Assembly: GCF_014196425.1 (NCBI RefSeq)
Contig: NZ_JACIDR010000001.1
Coordinates: 1,240,001 to 1,304,000 of the forward strand
Direction: 5' to 3'
DNA from: Hansschlegelia beijingensis
Lineage (GTDB): Bacteria > Pseudomonadota > Alphaproteobacteria > Rhizobiales > Methylopilaceae
DNA length: 64,000 nucleotides
A program made the position numbers and the translations under genes. Below are positions 1-7,344 of this stretch, in pieces (the first letter of the stretch is position 1; every line of letters starts with the position of its first letter). Under the pieces are notes generated by a model. The model saw nothing but the letters and a program-made list of their open reading frames with translations, did no database searches and was not told the origin of the DNA.

Positions 1-965
1 AGGCGGGGCCGTCCGCTTGACGCCGTAGTATTCGGCCTCGAGCGGGTTCCCGAACAGATCGGCCATCTTGGCGAAGAAGCTCGAATTGCCGAGCGTGTTT
101 AGGAACTTCTCTGCGTTCATGGTCCAGTCGGCGAGCGCACCGGCCACATTCACGATCGCGGACTTGACCCGGTTGTTGATCGTCTCGGCGATCGTCTGGA
201 ATTTGCGGTCGAGCTCCGCGCCCTTCTCGACAAGATCCTTGTCGATGACAACGCCGAGCTTTCGCGCTTCCTCCATATTCAGGCGGATGCCGGCGACGCC
301 CTGGTCGAGGAAGCGGACGAACTGCTCGCCGCCGGTTCCGCCGAAAACCTCGTCAGAGATGCGGATCTGCGCCGCCTTGTCGAAGGCCTGCAGCCTGCCG
401 ATGATCTCGAGGAAGAGATCGGACGGGTTCTTGAGCTTCGTCTTGAGATCGTCGGCGCCGTAGCCGAGGCGAGCGAAGGCCTCCGCAGCCGGCCCCTGCC
501 CCGTCACAATGAACTCGTCGGCGCGAAGCTGCAGCTCCTTGAGCCCGTCCGTCAGAGCATCAACGCCGACGTTCGATTGGCGCGCGGCGTAGCCCAGCGC
601 TTGGAACTGCTCGACGTCGACGCCCGCTTTGGCCGCTTCCGCCTTCAGGTCCGACAGGGAGCGCGTGGCCTCCCGGATCGAGGGGACGATGCTGGCAAGG
701 CCCTGCGAAAGGGCGCCGCCGATAAAGCCGCCGGCAAAGCTCGCGCCAAGGGAGCCAAGACCGGAGTCCAGACGCCCCAGCGCGGTGCGGGCCGAGTCAC
801 CGATCCCGCGCATCTGCTGCTCGACGCGCGCCCGGCTCCGGCCGACGCGCGCCTCGACCGCGGACATGCTGGTGTCCGTAGAGCGGCGCGCACGGTCAAA
901 GCTGCGCTCATACTGGTTTAGCCGCGCCTCGAGGCTGACGACGAGGCGTTCAACTTCAACGGCCA
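1..965 (-). CDS. phage tail tape measure protein, N-terminal part (runs off the window)
   Basis: About 321 codons are visible and the frame stays open to base 1, so the protein is cut by the window edge. It starts at an ATG (963-965) with a GAGG ribosome site about 8 bases upstream; the other ATG at 973 is closed by a stop after five codons. The first 60 residues are strongly helical and charged, then comes a Gly/Ala stretch (SLGASFAGGFIGGALSQG) and a segment of the type 'QALGYAARQSNVGVDAL...LKELQ...AAEAFARLGY', typical of tail length tape measure proteins of siphophage prophages. The family sets tail length and helps DNA ejection. It lies 10 bases after the HK97-gp10-like gene in the same leftward run, which supports a tail role. 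The identification rests on the pattern of the visible third only. Confidence 0.8.
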
Positions 966-975
966 TGCGCCATCC

Positions 976-1392
976 TCACGACTTCGCCGCCTCTCGTGCG
1001 GCCTTTGACACGGCTCGCCGAATGCGAGACTTGGCGCGCTTCTTCGTCAGCCGGTACGCAGGGAAAAAGAACGGCTGCGGGGGCGTGTCCTGCGTCCCGA
1101 ATTCGACGCCGAGCGCGTAGTCGTATGAGACATCAGCGCCGTTCCGGACGGGCTTCGTGGTCGCAGCGCCGCCAGCCACTACCTTGGTCTGCAACTCGTG
1201 CTCGCCCGCCACCTTGCGGATCGTGCTGGCGAGCCTCCCGCTCTTTTTCGGGACTAGGGTGCGCGCCGCAAAGACGACCTGAGAGGCCGCAGCGTCGAGC
1301 TCGGCCGCCATAGCAGCGCGGGCTTTATCCGGTATCGCAGCCAGCCTCCTGTCCAGCCGACGCCGTGCCGCGCGAAGCTGAGCGTCGCTCAC
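976..1392 (-). CDS. HK97 gp10-like head-tail/tail completion protein
   Basis: A 138-aa protein. I start it at GTG 1392 (VSDAQLRAARRR), because this GTG overlaps the stop of the preceding gene by four bases, as elsewhere in this run; a longer reading to 1473 would cover the preceding gene. The segment AARTLVPKKSGRLASTI, followed by a beta-rich middle with YALGVEFGT and a Pro/Phe-rich stretch (TPPQPFFFPAYR) and a basic C-terminal helix, is the usual layout of HK97-gp10 family proteins, which close the tail or join head to tail. Its place just before the tape measure gene fits. Family assignment by pattern, fairly sure. Confidence 0.72.
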   Translation of the reverse strand: MSDAQLRAARRRLDRRLAAIPDKARAAMAAELDAAASQVVFAARTLVPKKSGRLASTIRKVAGEHELQTKVVAGGAATTKPVRNGADVSYDYALGVEFGTQDTPPQPFFFPAYRLTKKRAKSRIRRAVSKAAREAAKS

Positions 1393-1733
1393 GGCTCCAC
1401 CTCGAAAACGTTCTTGTCGGGCTCCAGCCCGAACAGCGCGGCTTCGAGGATCATCGCGGCCATCGGCGCCCATCGCCCAGGCCGATCCTCAAGCACCGCC
1501 GCGACGTCCTGATTGAACATGCGGTTGCCGCTTGGGTGCGCCCAGCTCAGAATTGACTCCACGTCCGAAAGCGACCACTGCCCGCCGACGAAGCCTGTGA
1601 AGGTGTGGTAAACCGTCCTGCCGGTCGTGACAGGTGAATACTGCTCAAACCGCGAGATGTTAGGAATCTGGAACCTAACGTTCTTCCTGCGGCCGAAGGT
1701 CTTTGCGACGACGTAATCGAGCTTCTTGGCCAT
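1389..1733 (-). CDS. phage-type structural or assembly protein, unknown family
   Basis: A 114-aa protein starting at ATG 1733 (MAKKLDYVVAK), where its start overlaps the previous stop by one base (TGATG). I do not recognise the family. The N-terminal half is basic and beta-rich (RRKNVRFQIPNISRF), the middle has GFVGGQWSLSDVESILSW, and the C-terminal half is helical with AAMILEAALFGLE. Its position between small connector-sized genes and the gp10-like gene is where tail terminator or tail assembly chaperone genes usually lie, so a tail assembly role is a guess from position. A further ATG at 1766 in the same frame lies inside the upstream gene and is less likely. Confidence 0.6.
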   Translation of the reverse strand: MAKKLDYVVAKTFGRRKNVRFQIPNISRFEQYSPVTTGRTVYHTFTGFVGGQWSLSDVESILSWAHPSGNRMFNQDVAAVLEDRPGRWAPMAAMILEAALFGLEPDKNVFEVEP

Positions 1734-1975
1734 CAGTGCACCGTTGGGAAGTTTTCGAGCAGCCATTCGCGGAGGCTGCGGAGATACGGGCCGCGCTCCG
1801 CGGCAGCCGCCGCCGACGCTTCATCGGCGAAGGCCTCCGCAAGGCTCGGCGCGTGGCCCTCGCCGATGATCCTTTTCTTGCCCCGCGCGATCTCGGCTGC
1901 GGTGCGGCGGTCGTAATCGGCTGCGGCCTGCGCGATTGCGGCGTCGACCGTCGTGAACTGGTCGGGCTTGCTCAC
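1733..1975 (-). CDS. small phage-module protein, unknown
   Basis: An 80-aa protein. The chosen start is GTG 1975 (VSKPDQFTTVDAA), which overlaps the stop of the preceding gene by four bases; the reading to 2059 would run into that gene. The sequence is Ala/Glu-rich and mostly helical (DAAIAQAAADYDRRTAAEIARG; AEAFADEASAAAAAERGPYLRSLREWL). No known motif is seen. Size and position, between capsid and tail genes, would suit a head-tail connector or assembly factor, but this is positional inference only. Confidence 0.55.
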   Translation of the reverse strand: MSKPDQFTTVDAAIAQAAADYDRRTAAEIARGKKRIIGEGHAPSLAEAFADEASAAAAAERGPYLRSLREWLLENFPTVH

Positions 1976-2268
1976 TTGGCGTCCGCCCCCTTCTTGACGG
2001 CGAGCGTCCAGCAGCCCGACGAGCCCGGCCGCGCCTTGGTTTCGCGATTGCAGAACCACATGCTGCCGCCGTCCGTGACGACGTTGCCCTTGCTGTAGAG
2101 CAAGGCGCCGTCCCAGACGCCGCGATATTCGAGCGCCGGGCGTTCCTCGAGCGCCTTGATCCGAGCTTCTAGGCCAGCGTCATGCGAGGCGATCTCCTGC
2201 GCCACGTACCGCTTGACGCTATCGACGAGCTCCGCGGCGAACTCCTTGCCCCAGGCCTCACCCGCCAT
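1972..2268 (-). CDS. coiled-coil protein with a small Trp-rich beta module, phage module
   Basis: A 98-aa protein started at ATG 2268 (MAGEAWGKEF), 11 bases inside the end of the capsid gene. Residues 1-47 form a helix (LVDSVKRYVAQEIASHDAGLEARIKALEER). Residues 50-92 read YRGVWDGALLYSKGNVVTDGGSMWFCNRE...GCWTLAVKKG, a small Trp/Tyr-rich pattern (GVW..G..Y..G..V...GS.W.....T..PG....W.L..K.G) that resembles the chitin/carbohydrate-binding-like modules appended to portal and tail proteins. Here it stands nearly alone beside the capsid gene, so it could be a head decoration or a fibre-like protein. The function is inferred from the pattern, not demonstrated. Confidence 0.6.
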   Translation of the reverse strand: MAGEAWGKEFAAELVDSVKRYVAQEIASHDAGLEARIKALEERPALEYRGVWDGALLYSKGNVVTDGGSMWFCNRETKARPGSSGCWTLAVKKGADAK

Positions 2269-3334
2269 AGGCCGCACCCGAGATGTAAGCTGCGGCGCCG
2301 GCGCGGCGCTTCTGCCAGCGCATCTGCCGAAGGGCTTTGATGCCGACAAGGTTGGACTGGAAGAACGAAGTCAGGACCGTGCTCGCGGTCGGCGGGTCCG
2401 TGGGCGCCGAGTCCATCTGCACACTGCCGTGCTCCGCCGCGTCGATCACGATCCCGTCGTCGGCCAGGATGATCTCGGTCGCGTCCACGAGCGCGATCAC
2501 GCTGCCGACGCCCGGCGAGGTCAGGACCGGAATGCCCATGATGCTGCCGCCGAGCGGCCCGACGTCGCGGAACATCTCGACGTTCAAGCCAGCTAGGCCC
2601 GTCGCGGCCGTGGGCGACATCAGGAAGTAGGGAGAGGCGAGCGGGATACCGGCGTCAGTCAGCTTCTTGACCAGCGCCTTGAAGTCCGCCGTGGCGGCTG
2701 CGGCGGTCGTGCCGCTCGCGGCGACAGCCGTGGTCCCGTTCGTAATCGAAGCGGGGTTCACGTCATCGACCGCGGCGACGGTCGGATCGACGAACTGCGC
2801 ATCGGTGAAGGTGATGATCGCCGTCTCGAGATCGAGCTTGATCTGAGCCTCGGCTTCCGGGCTCGTGGATCGCAGCAGCTCTTTCGTGGTGACGACGATG
2901 CCGCCGACCTTGGCCGGCTTCAGCGTACCCTCGCCGAACGCCATCGCCGTGACAGGCGTCGGCTTCGCCTCGCCGACCCAGCCCGCCGACGTGCCGCTTG
3001 TGGCGACCGGGAACCGCACGCCGAACGGCGCGGGCCGGATGCCGGCCATTCGGCCGATCAGCGTGCGCGGCCGGACCGCCGCTAGGAAGGCGTCGGCGAC
3101 AGGCGCCAATTCCGCGAGCGGCTTCGCCCAGGTGGCGTCAGTCGTGTCGCCAGCCTCGACCGCAGCCTTCTGGATTACGGCGCCGTATCGTGCCTCAGGC
3201 CACCGCGTCTCGCAGATGGACCGGATCTGAAAGCTGTCGCCGCCGGACATTGCGCACGCGATAGCATAGCGCACGAAGTCCTGAGACTTCGCCTCCATGT
3301 CATAGCGAGCCACGGTCTGGGTTAGAGCGTTCAT
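2258..3334 (-). CDS. phage major capsid protein, HK97 fold
   Basis: A 358-aa protein with an ATG at 3334 and an AAGGA ribosome site about 9 bases upstream. It has the usual parts of the HK97-type shell protein: a short N-terminal region (about residues 1-75), then AVRPRTLIGRMAGIRP...VRFPV (N-arm/E-loop start), WVGEAKPTPVTAM, KVGGIVVTTKELLR (P-domain), a central A-domain with Ala/Thr-rich linker, and SIMGIPVLTSPGVG followed by a C-terminal strand region ending in FFQSNLVGIKALRQMRW. The N-terminal delta/scaffold part is short and no prohead protease gene is next to it. It is followed by four small tail/connector genes. The missing portal and terminase upstream is unusual for a normal head operon. 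Confidence 0.85.
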   Translation of the reverse strand: MNALTQTVARYDMEAKSQDFVRYAIACAMSGGDSFQIRSICETRWPEARYGAVIQKAAVEAGDTTDATWAKPLAELAPVADAFLAAVRPRTLIGRMAGIRPAPFGVRFPVATSGTSAGWVGEAKPTPVTAMAFGEGTLKPAKVGGIVVTTKELLRSTSPEAEAQIKLDLETAIITFTDAQFVDPTVAAVDDVNPASITNGTTAVAASGTTAAAATADFKALVKKLTDAGIPLASPYFLMSPTAATGLAGLNVEMFRDVGPLGGSIMGIPVLTSPGVGSVIALVDATEIILADDGIVIDAAEHGSVQMDSAPTDPPTASTVLTSFFQSNLVGIKALRQMRWQKRRAGAAAYISGAAYGG

Positions 3335-3421
3335 CTAGCGCGGTCCTTTGTCCAATCGTTGCCTGGGGACCGTGAGTCAGACTTGGCGCGAGCTCAATGA
3401 CGTCTGTGGTAAGCGCCGGGC

Positions 3422-3775
3422 TTATCGCACGCTCGGAACCGCCACGACCTGCCAGAGGATGCCGGCCCGGTCGGTCCCGGCGCGCAGCACGGAAAGCCCG
3501 CCAAACTCCTGTCCTTCTAGGGAGGAAAGCAGTTGACCAAGAGCGCGGGCGTTGCGCGCGCCGCACTGGTCGAGCGCCGCGGCGAGGCTCGGAACCGATG
3601 TGGTAAGCGGCGGGCTTACCACATCCGCGGCGACGAAAAGGGAGTCGCCATTGGCCTCTGCCAGAGCCTTGAGCAGCGCCACCTTCGGAGCCGGGCGACT
3701 TGCGACTGCTTCCCGGATCACCTGCAGCTCGCGCATGGCGCGGTCGATCGCCGACAGCAAAGCCGTGTCGTTCAT
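3422..3775 (-). CDS. unknown protein between replication and capsid genes
   Basis: A 117-aa protein started at ATG 3775 (MNDTALLSAIDRAMREL). Residues 1-50 are helical; residues 68-117 (VPSLAAALDQCGARNARALGQLLSSLEGQ, then GLSVLRAGTDRAGILWQVVAV) look like a small helix-turn-helix-like bundle followed by a beta hairpin, but I recognise no family. The reading can be extended to 4048 without a stop, but that part has poor coding character and covers the palindromic repeats at 3860-3953. The start has no strong ribosome site, so the exact N-terminus is uncertain. The gene lies where a terminase or portal would be in a standard phage; nothing in it looks like either. Confidence 0.5.
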   Translation of the reverse strand: MNDTALLSAIDRAMRELQVIREAVASRPAPKVALLKALAEANGDSLFVAADVVSPPLTTSVPSLAAALDQCGARNARALGQLLSSLEGQEFGGLSVLRAGTDRAGILWQVVAVPSVR

Positions 3776-3859
3776 CCGCAGCGCCAGAGTGAGGGGGGGC
3801 GTGTCTGGCTGGACGAGGGGCTTCGGCTGCAGACCGGCGGTGTATTTACGCGCAGATTT

Positions 3860-3953
3860 TTTCTCGTACCGAGAAATCGTACCGGCATAACCCCAAGAGA
3901 ATGAAGGGCTTCGGATTGATTTCGGTACGATATCGTACCGGGCATTCGTACCG
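3860..3953. repeat. cluster of CGGTACGA/TCGTACCG motifs including two palindromes
   Basis: The 8-mer TCGTACCG occurs at 3877-3884, 3933-3940 and 3946-3953, with a near copy (CTCGTACCG) at 3863-3871, and in inverted form (CGGTACGA) at 3923-3930. The 3923-3940 stretch is a perfect 18-base palindrome (CGGTACGATATCGTACCG), and 3860-3876 is a 17-base palindrome (TTTCTCG, TAC, CGAGAAA). Direct copies are spaced 13 bases apart in two pairs. The cluster lies 85-180 bases upstream of the 3422-3775 gene and of the capsid run, so it may be the operator/promoter that switches the structural genes, or protein-binding sites of a replication origin. A run of nine G follows at 3953-3961. Confidence 0.7.
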
Positions 3954-4318
3954 GGGGGGGGACGTCGACGGTTCGGCCCCATCGGGCTCTCGCACCGGCG
4001 CCATCCGAAAACACGCACAAAGCCATATTGACGTTCTGGGAGCGCCAATCTGGCTGCGCCGGGGTGCCGAAATCCGCTGCAGAGAACCTTTTTTCTACCG
4101 GTTTAGCGCAGCCGACCTTGGGCGCCGGTCCGCAGAAAACCGCTTGGCGAGACGCGACGGCCCCCCGCCCTCTTGCGATGCGATGGCGTGTTCGGATTGG
4201 CCTCGTCAGAACATCAATCTGCAAAAATGCGCGCTTTGGACCCCAGCCGGTCCGCGATCGATCGGCGCGCCAGGTGCGGATGCCCCCGCCCCGATGCCTG
4301 CGCCGACCAGGTCGCGCC

Positions 4319-4447
4319 GGAGCATCCGGAGCACTCGGAGCATTCTCCATAGAGGCCCCACAGCGCCACGCTGTCTCGAATCTCAAAACGCGAGCTTGGT
4401 GCTCCGTATGCTCCGGGTGCTCCGGGTGCTCCGGCGCGCGGTGCTCC
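4319..4447. repeat. two facing arrays of 9-base repeats (candidate replication origin)
   Basis: Three tandem 9-mers GGAGCATCC, GGAGCACTC, GGAGCATTC lie at 4319-4345. About 50 bases further, four tandem 9-mers in the opposite sense (TGGTGCTCC, GTATGCTCC, GGGTGCTCC, GGGTGCTCC) lie at 4397-4432, with a fifth TGCTCC at 4442-4447. The two arrays are inverted copies of the same unit (GGAGCAyyC). They begin eight bases past the end of the primase-helicase gene. In P4-type satellites the origin consists of short iterated sites bound by the primase-helicase itself, so an origin is the natural guess; no origin activity can be shown from sequence alone. Confidence 0.65.
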
Positions 4448-4454
4448 ACTGTGG

Positions 4455-6638
4455 TCAGCGCCGGAGCCATTGTACCAACCCTTCCGCCGTCTTTTTCGGT
4501 GCGCGCACCCACCCGAGCCGTTCAAGCGCAGCTGCGATCCGCCGCTGGTCGGCGGTGCCAAGCCTGCCCCGTTCGATGTTGAGGCACTCCTCTGAGGTGC
4601 CGACCTCCTTGACGGTCGTGACCGTCCGGCTCGCCAGGAAGGTCGCTATCACGTCCTCCCAGGCGTCGGCCTCGAAGCGCTCTTCCTGCTGCGGCGCGAT
4701 ATGCTTCCGTTCAAAGTCGCCATCCGGCCACCAGTGCGCGCCGCCGCGGTAGGCTGCGACGGCCTCGGCGAAGAGCTGCTCCCGGTCGCGTTCAAGAGCG
4801 TCCGTCTCGATCCGACCGACCTTCACGGGCCAGAAGCGACGGCCGCCCGTCTCGTCGCGGAGGTAGGCGGATTTGTTGGTCGTCCCGATGAAGACGCATT
4901 GGCGCGGCTGAACCACCTCCTTGCGCCCGTAGCTCGGCCGGTAACGTTCGACAGGCCTAGTGATGAAGGCCTTGAGGCTCGCGCTTTCGGCACGGCTCAT
5001 AGCGCTCATTTCGGCGATCTCGATCAGCCATTTGCCAGACAGATGCTGCGCAACGTCCTTGCCGGCGGTGACGTCGGGAAGGTTGTCCGAGAACCACTCG
5101 CCGCCGATGATCGCGCAGGCCGTCGACTTTCGCGCGCCCTGCGCGCCCTCGAGCACCATCATGTAATCGGCCTTGCAGCCCGGCTGGAAAATCCGGGCCA
5201 CCATCGAGACGAAGAACATGTAGCCGATGCCGGACGCGTAGGCGGACGGCTCAACGCCGAGATAGGCAGCGAGCCAGCCCCGAAGCCGCTCCTGACCGTC
5301 CCAGGTCAGCGCCTCGAGGTACTCACGCACGGGATGGAAAGCGTTCTCCTGCGCCCTCAGGTCAACCGCCTGGTGCACAACGTCCTTGGAGACCTTCCGC
5401 AGCCCTGAGAGCTGCAGGTACTCCTGGATCGCGCTCACATCCGCATCGCTGACCGGACGCGGCGCGAACGGTTCCGTCGGCGGCTTTGCGCCGAATACGG
5501 GAACGGGCCGCATAAGCGTGCCGGCGCAGAGCATCTCGTCATAGGCGACGAGCTGCCGAAGCTGCGGATCGCTCCGCATGCCGATCATGACGTTCGCCAG
5601 CGTGTTCAACGGCGCGCCGCGTTCGTCGCGCAACGCCTCGTCGACCCAGGCGGCGTTGCCGCCGCCCTCTGCCTTCCGACCGCGATAGCCGAGCAGATTT
5701 GGATCGGCGCCCAGCTTCTCGCACAGCCAGAGCGCCGCTCGCCTTGCGTCGGGCGCCCCGCCCCACTCCATCACCAGATCGATTGGCGTACGGCCGCGCT
5801 CTTCGCCGAAGTCCTGCACGCCCTGCGGGTGGATGCTGATGTCTTCCTCGAGGCTGCGTCCGAGATCGGCCGACGAGATCCGCCAGGCTCGCGTGCCTTC
5901 CTGGAAACGAGCCTGCGGAAAGATGTCCGCGACCCAAGCCTCGATGTTTCGAAGCGCCTCCCGGTTGACTTCCTGAAAGAAGCCGCCGCCGATGATGTTG
6001 GCGATCTTCCCTCGCCTGCCGTTGGCGACCGCGACTGGAGTGGCCATCGGATCAGGCTGCGCCTTCACAGCCGGCAGGATGAGCTCGTACAGCCAGGCTG
6101 GCGCGGGCGCGAAGACGAACCAGTCCAGGCTCTCGGCGACCCGGTACTCCTTGCCGTCGAACGTGCGGCTCGGCGGGACGATGATGTATCCGCCCTTCCC
6201 GCGGACATCGATGCCGTCCGGAAGATCCCCCGAGCTGGTCGTGACCGGCCGCTCAGGATCCCAGGCGAAGAGTAGATGGAGACCGCCGCCGGGTGTCTCG
6301 TGAGTATGCGTCGGCGGGACGCCGCCGCGGGCGCGAGACAGGCTCTCCCAGGCCGCGAAGCCGTCGGGGTGGTCGGCAGACTTCGGCTTGTCCGGATCGA
6401 GCGCCCACACTCCTGTCGCCGGACCCGTGGGGACGCCGATCATCGCCGCGGGCCATTTTCCCCACCAGTTGCGGATCACAGACTCGTCCGTCGTCGCGTC
6501 CTTGAACCCGTGCTCGGTCAGGGGGCGCTTGTTCGCCGGGCTGCAGGGGAAAACAGGCCAACCGCGGGCCGCATAGAACAGCGCATGGTCGACGAGGCGC
6601 TCACATACCGGCGGCGCCACCGCGAGATTGGCGCTCAT
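4455..6638 (-). CDS. primase-polymerase fused to VapE/D5-type helicase
   Basis: A 727-aa protein, ATG at 6638 overlapping the previous stop by four bases. Residues 1-190 are a bifunctional primase/polymerase (prim-pol) domain: ARGWPVFPCSPANKRPL, GVPTGPATGVWALDPD with the acidic metal site, and GGGLHLLFAW; GGYIIVPPS follows. Residues about 420-700 match the virulence-associated E family of superfamily 3-like ATPases: VREYLEALTWDGQERL, Walker A-type GAQGARKST, Walker B-like LIEIAEM, and FIGTTN...LRDETGGRRFWPV. Such proteins prime and unwind element DNA at its own origin, like the alpha protein of satellite P4. The repeat arrays directly after the gene fit this. The exact order of polymerase and helicase action is not visible from sequence. 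Confidence 0.9.
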   Translation of the reverse strand: MSANLAVAPPVCERLVDHALFYAARGWPVFPCSPANKRPLTEHGFKDATTDESVIRNWWGKWPAAMIGVPTGPATGVWALDPDKPKSADHPDGFAAWESLSRARGGVPPTHTHETPGGGLHLLFAWDPERPVTTSSGDLPDGIDVRGKGGYIIVPPSRTFDGKEYRVAESLDWFVFAPAPAWLYELILPAVKAQPDPMATPVAVANGRRGKIANIIGGGFFQEVNREALRNIEAWVADIFPQARFQEGTRAWRISSADLGRSLEEDISIHPQGVQDFGEERGRTPIDLVMEWGGAPDARRAALWLCEKLGADPNLLGYRGRKAEGGGNAAWVDEALRDERGAPLNTLANVMIGMRSDPQLRQLVAYDEMLCAGTLMRPVPVFGAKPPTEPFAPRPVSDADVSAIQEYLQLSGLRKVSKDVVHQAVDLRAQENAFHPVREYLEALTWDGQERLRGWLAAYLGVEPSAYASGIGYMFFVSMVARIFQPGCKADYMMVLEGAQGARKSTACAIIGGEWFSDNLPDVTAGKDVAQHLSGKWLIEIAEMSAMSRAESASLKAFITRPVERYRPSYGRKEVVQPRQCVFIGTTNKSAYLRDETGGRRFWPVKVGRIETDALERDREQLFAEAVAAYRGGAHWWPDGDFERKHIAPQQEERFEADAWEDVIATFLASRTVTTVKEVGTSEECLNIERGRLGTADQRRIAAALERLGWVRAPKKTAEGLVQWLRR

Positions 6639-6868
6639 GCGGCGCCTCCAAGATCGGCGTGCTCCGCCATCCAGCGCTCGGCGAAGGCTTCCGCCTCATC
6701 CGGATCGCCGAACGTCGCCAGCACGTCGAAGCCGTTCTGACCGTCGTGACGGAACAGCTCGACGTCATAGACGACAGAGCCGCCCTCCCCGCCGTGGTAG
6801 GCGGTGATGTCGATGCGGGGCAGGCACGGCTTGGTGGAGCGGCGGAAGGGAAGCACGGTCGCGCTCAT
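6635..6868 (-). CDS. small unknown protein upstream of primase
   Basis: A 77-aa protein, ATG 6868, overlapping its neighbours on both sides by four bases (ATGA type). It has a basic Pro-containing start (MSATVLPFRRSTKPCLP), then a beta-rich core with GGSVVYDVELFRHDGQNGFDV, and ends with an acidic helix (DPDEAEAFAERWMAEHA). No family is recognised. The tight overlaps with the primase gene suggest translational coupling and a role in element replication or its control. Confidence 0.6.
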   Translation of the reverse strand: MSATVLPFRRSTKPCLPRIDITAYHGGEGGSVVYDVELFRHDGQNGFDVLATFGDPDEAEAFAERWMAEHADLGGAA

Positions 6869-7071
6869 CGCCGCGCCTCCTGCGGCCCAAGGCCGGCGAG
6901 TTCGACGACAAGCGCAGCCACGGCCGCCGAGACCGCGAAGCGCCGCGAAAGGCGATTGATAATCAGGCTGGGGATGCTATTTTCGGAAGCGTCGATCGTC
7001 CCAACGAAGACAGCTTCCGAAGCCTGCCGGCGTCCCACCGCCGCGCAGGCTTCATCGTATCTGGAGCCCAT
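6865..7071 (-). CDS. small unknown protein downstream of AlpA-like regulator
   Basis: A 68-aa protein with ATG at 7071, three bases after the stop of the AlpA-like gene and overlapping the next gene by four bases. Residues 1-25 are mixed (YDEACAAVGRRQASEAVFVG); residues 30-62 contain IINRLSRRFAVSAAVAALVVELAGLG, a hydrophobic helix that could be a membrane segment or a packing helix. No family assigned. It is kept because of the unbroken overlapping gene chain. Confidence 0.5.
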   Translation of the reverse strand: MGSRYDEACAAVGRRQASEAVFVGTIDASENSIPSLIINRLSRRFAVSAAVAALVVELAGLGPQEARR

Positions 7072-7074
7072 GGA

Positions 7075-7254
7075 TCAAGCGGCCTCCAGACGCGAGGCTT
7101 CCCAGGCCTCGACATCTTCACGCCGCCACCGAGTGCAGCCGGTCGAGAGCTTGATGGGCTTCGGGAAGCGACCATCGGCGACCCAGCGCCAGATGGTCTG
7201 CCGGACCACGCCGAAGCGCGCAGCTAGGTCCGTGTCACTGAGGTATGTCGTCAT
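7075..7254 (-). CDS. AlpA-family helix-turn-helix regulator / excisionase-like
   Basis: A 59-aa protein from ATG 7254 to TGA 7075. It reads MTTYLSDTDLAARFGVVRQT, then IWRWVADGRFPKPIKLSTG, then TRWRREDVEAWEAS. This is the MerR/AlpA-type winged helix-turn-helix of prophage AlpA and excisionase proteins: recognition helix LAARFGVVRQTIWRW, the conserved GRFPKPIKL wing, and the W...DVEAWEASR end. In P4-like elements AlpA activates the integrase and steers excision. It is placed between the integrase pair and the replication genes in the same orientation, as in many satellite elements. The DNA sites it binds are unknown; the palindromes at 3860-3940 are one candidate. Confidence 0.85.
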   Translation of the reverse strand: MTTYLSDTDLAARFGVVRQTIWRWVADGRFPKPIKLSTGCTRWRREDVEAWEASRLEAA

Positions 7255-7344
7255 TTCTCGCCTCGCGTCGTTATCTGACGCAGGCGAAAATGCGGCCCTC
7301 AGAAAGGATCTTCACACATAGGAAGAGGCGCAATCAGGCCGAAG

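Larger units (their letters stand above)
3776..4454. other. non-coding stretch between replication and structural genes
   Basis: About 680 bases without a convincing gene. Open frames exist on both strands (for example 3772-4512 and 4028-4582), but they are Pro/Arg-rich or made of repeat-encoded triplets and overlap one another. The stretch holds the palindrome cluster at 3860-3953, an inverted pair GGCTGCGC/GCGCAGCC near 4051 and 4105 that could fold into an RNA arm, and the 9-base repeat arrays at 4319-4345 and 4397-4447. A control region plus replication origin is the simplest reading. Confidence 0.6.

Noticed and set aside
4028-4582. A plus-strand gene over the repeat arrays
   Set aside because: The encoded CSGCSG-type repeats come from the 9-base DNA units, and the frame runs into the antisense of the primase gene.
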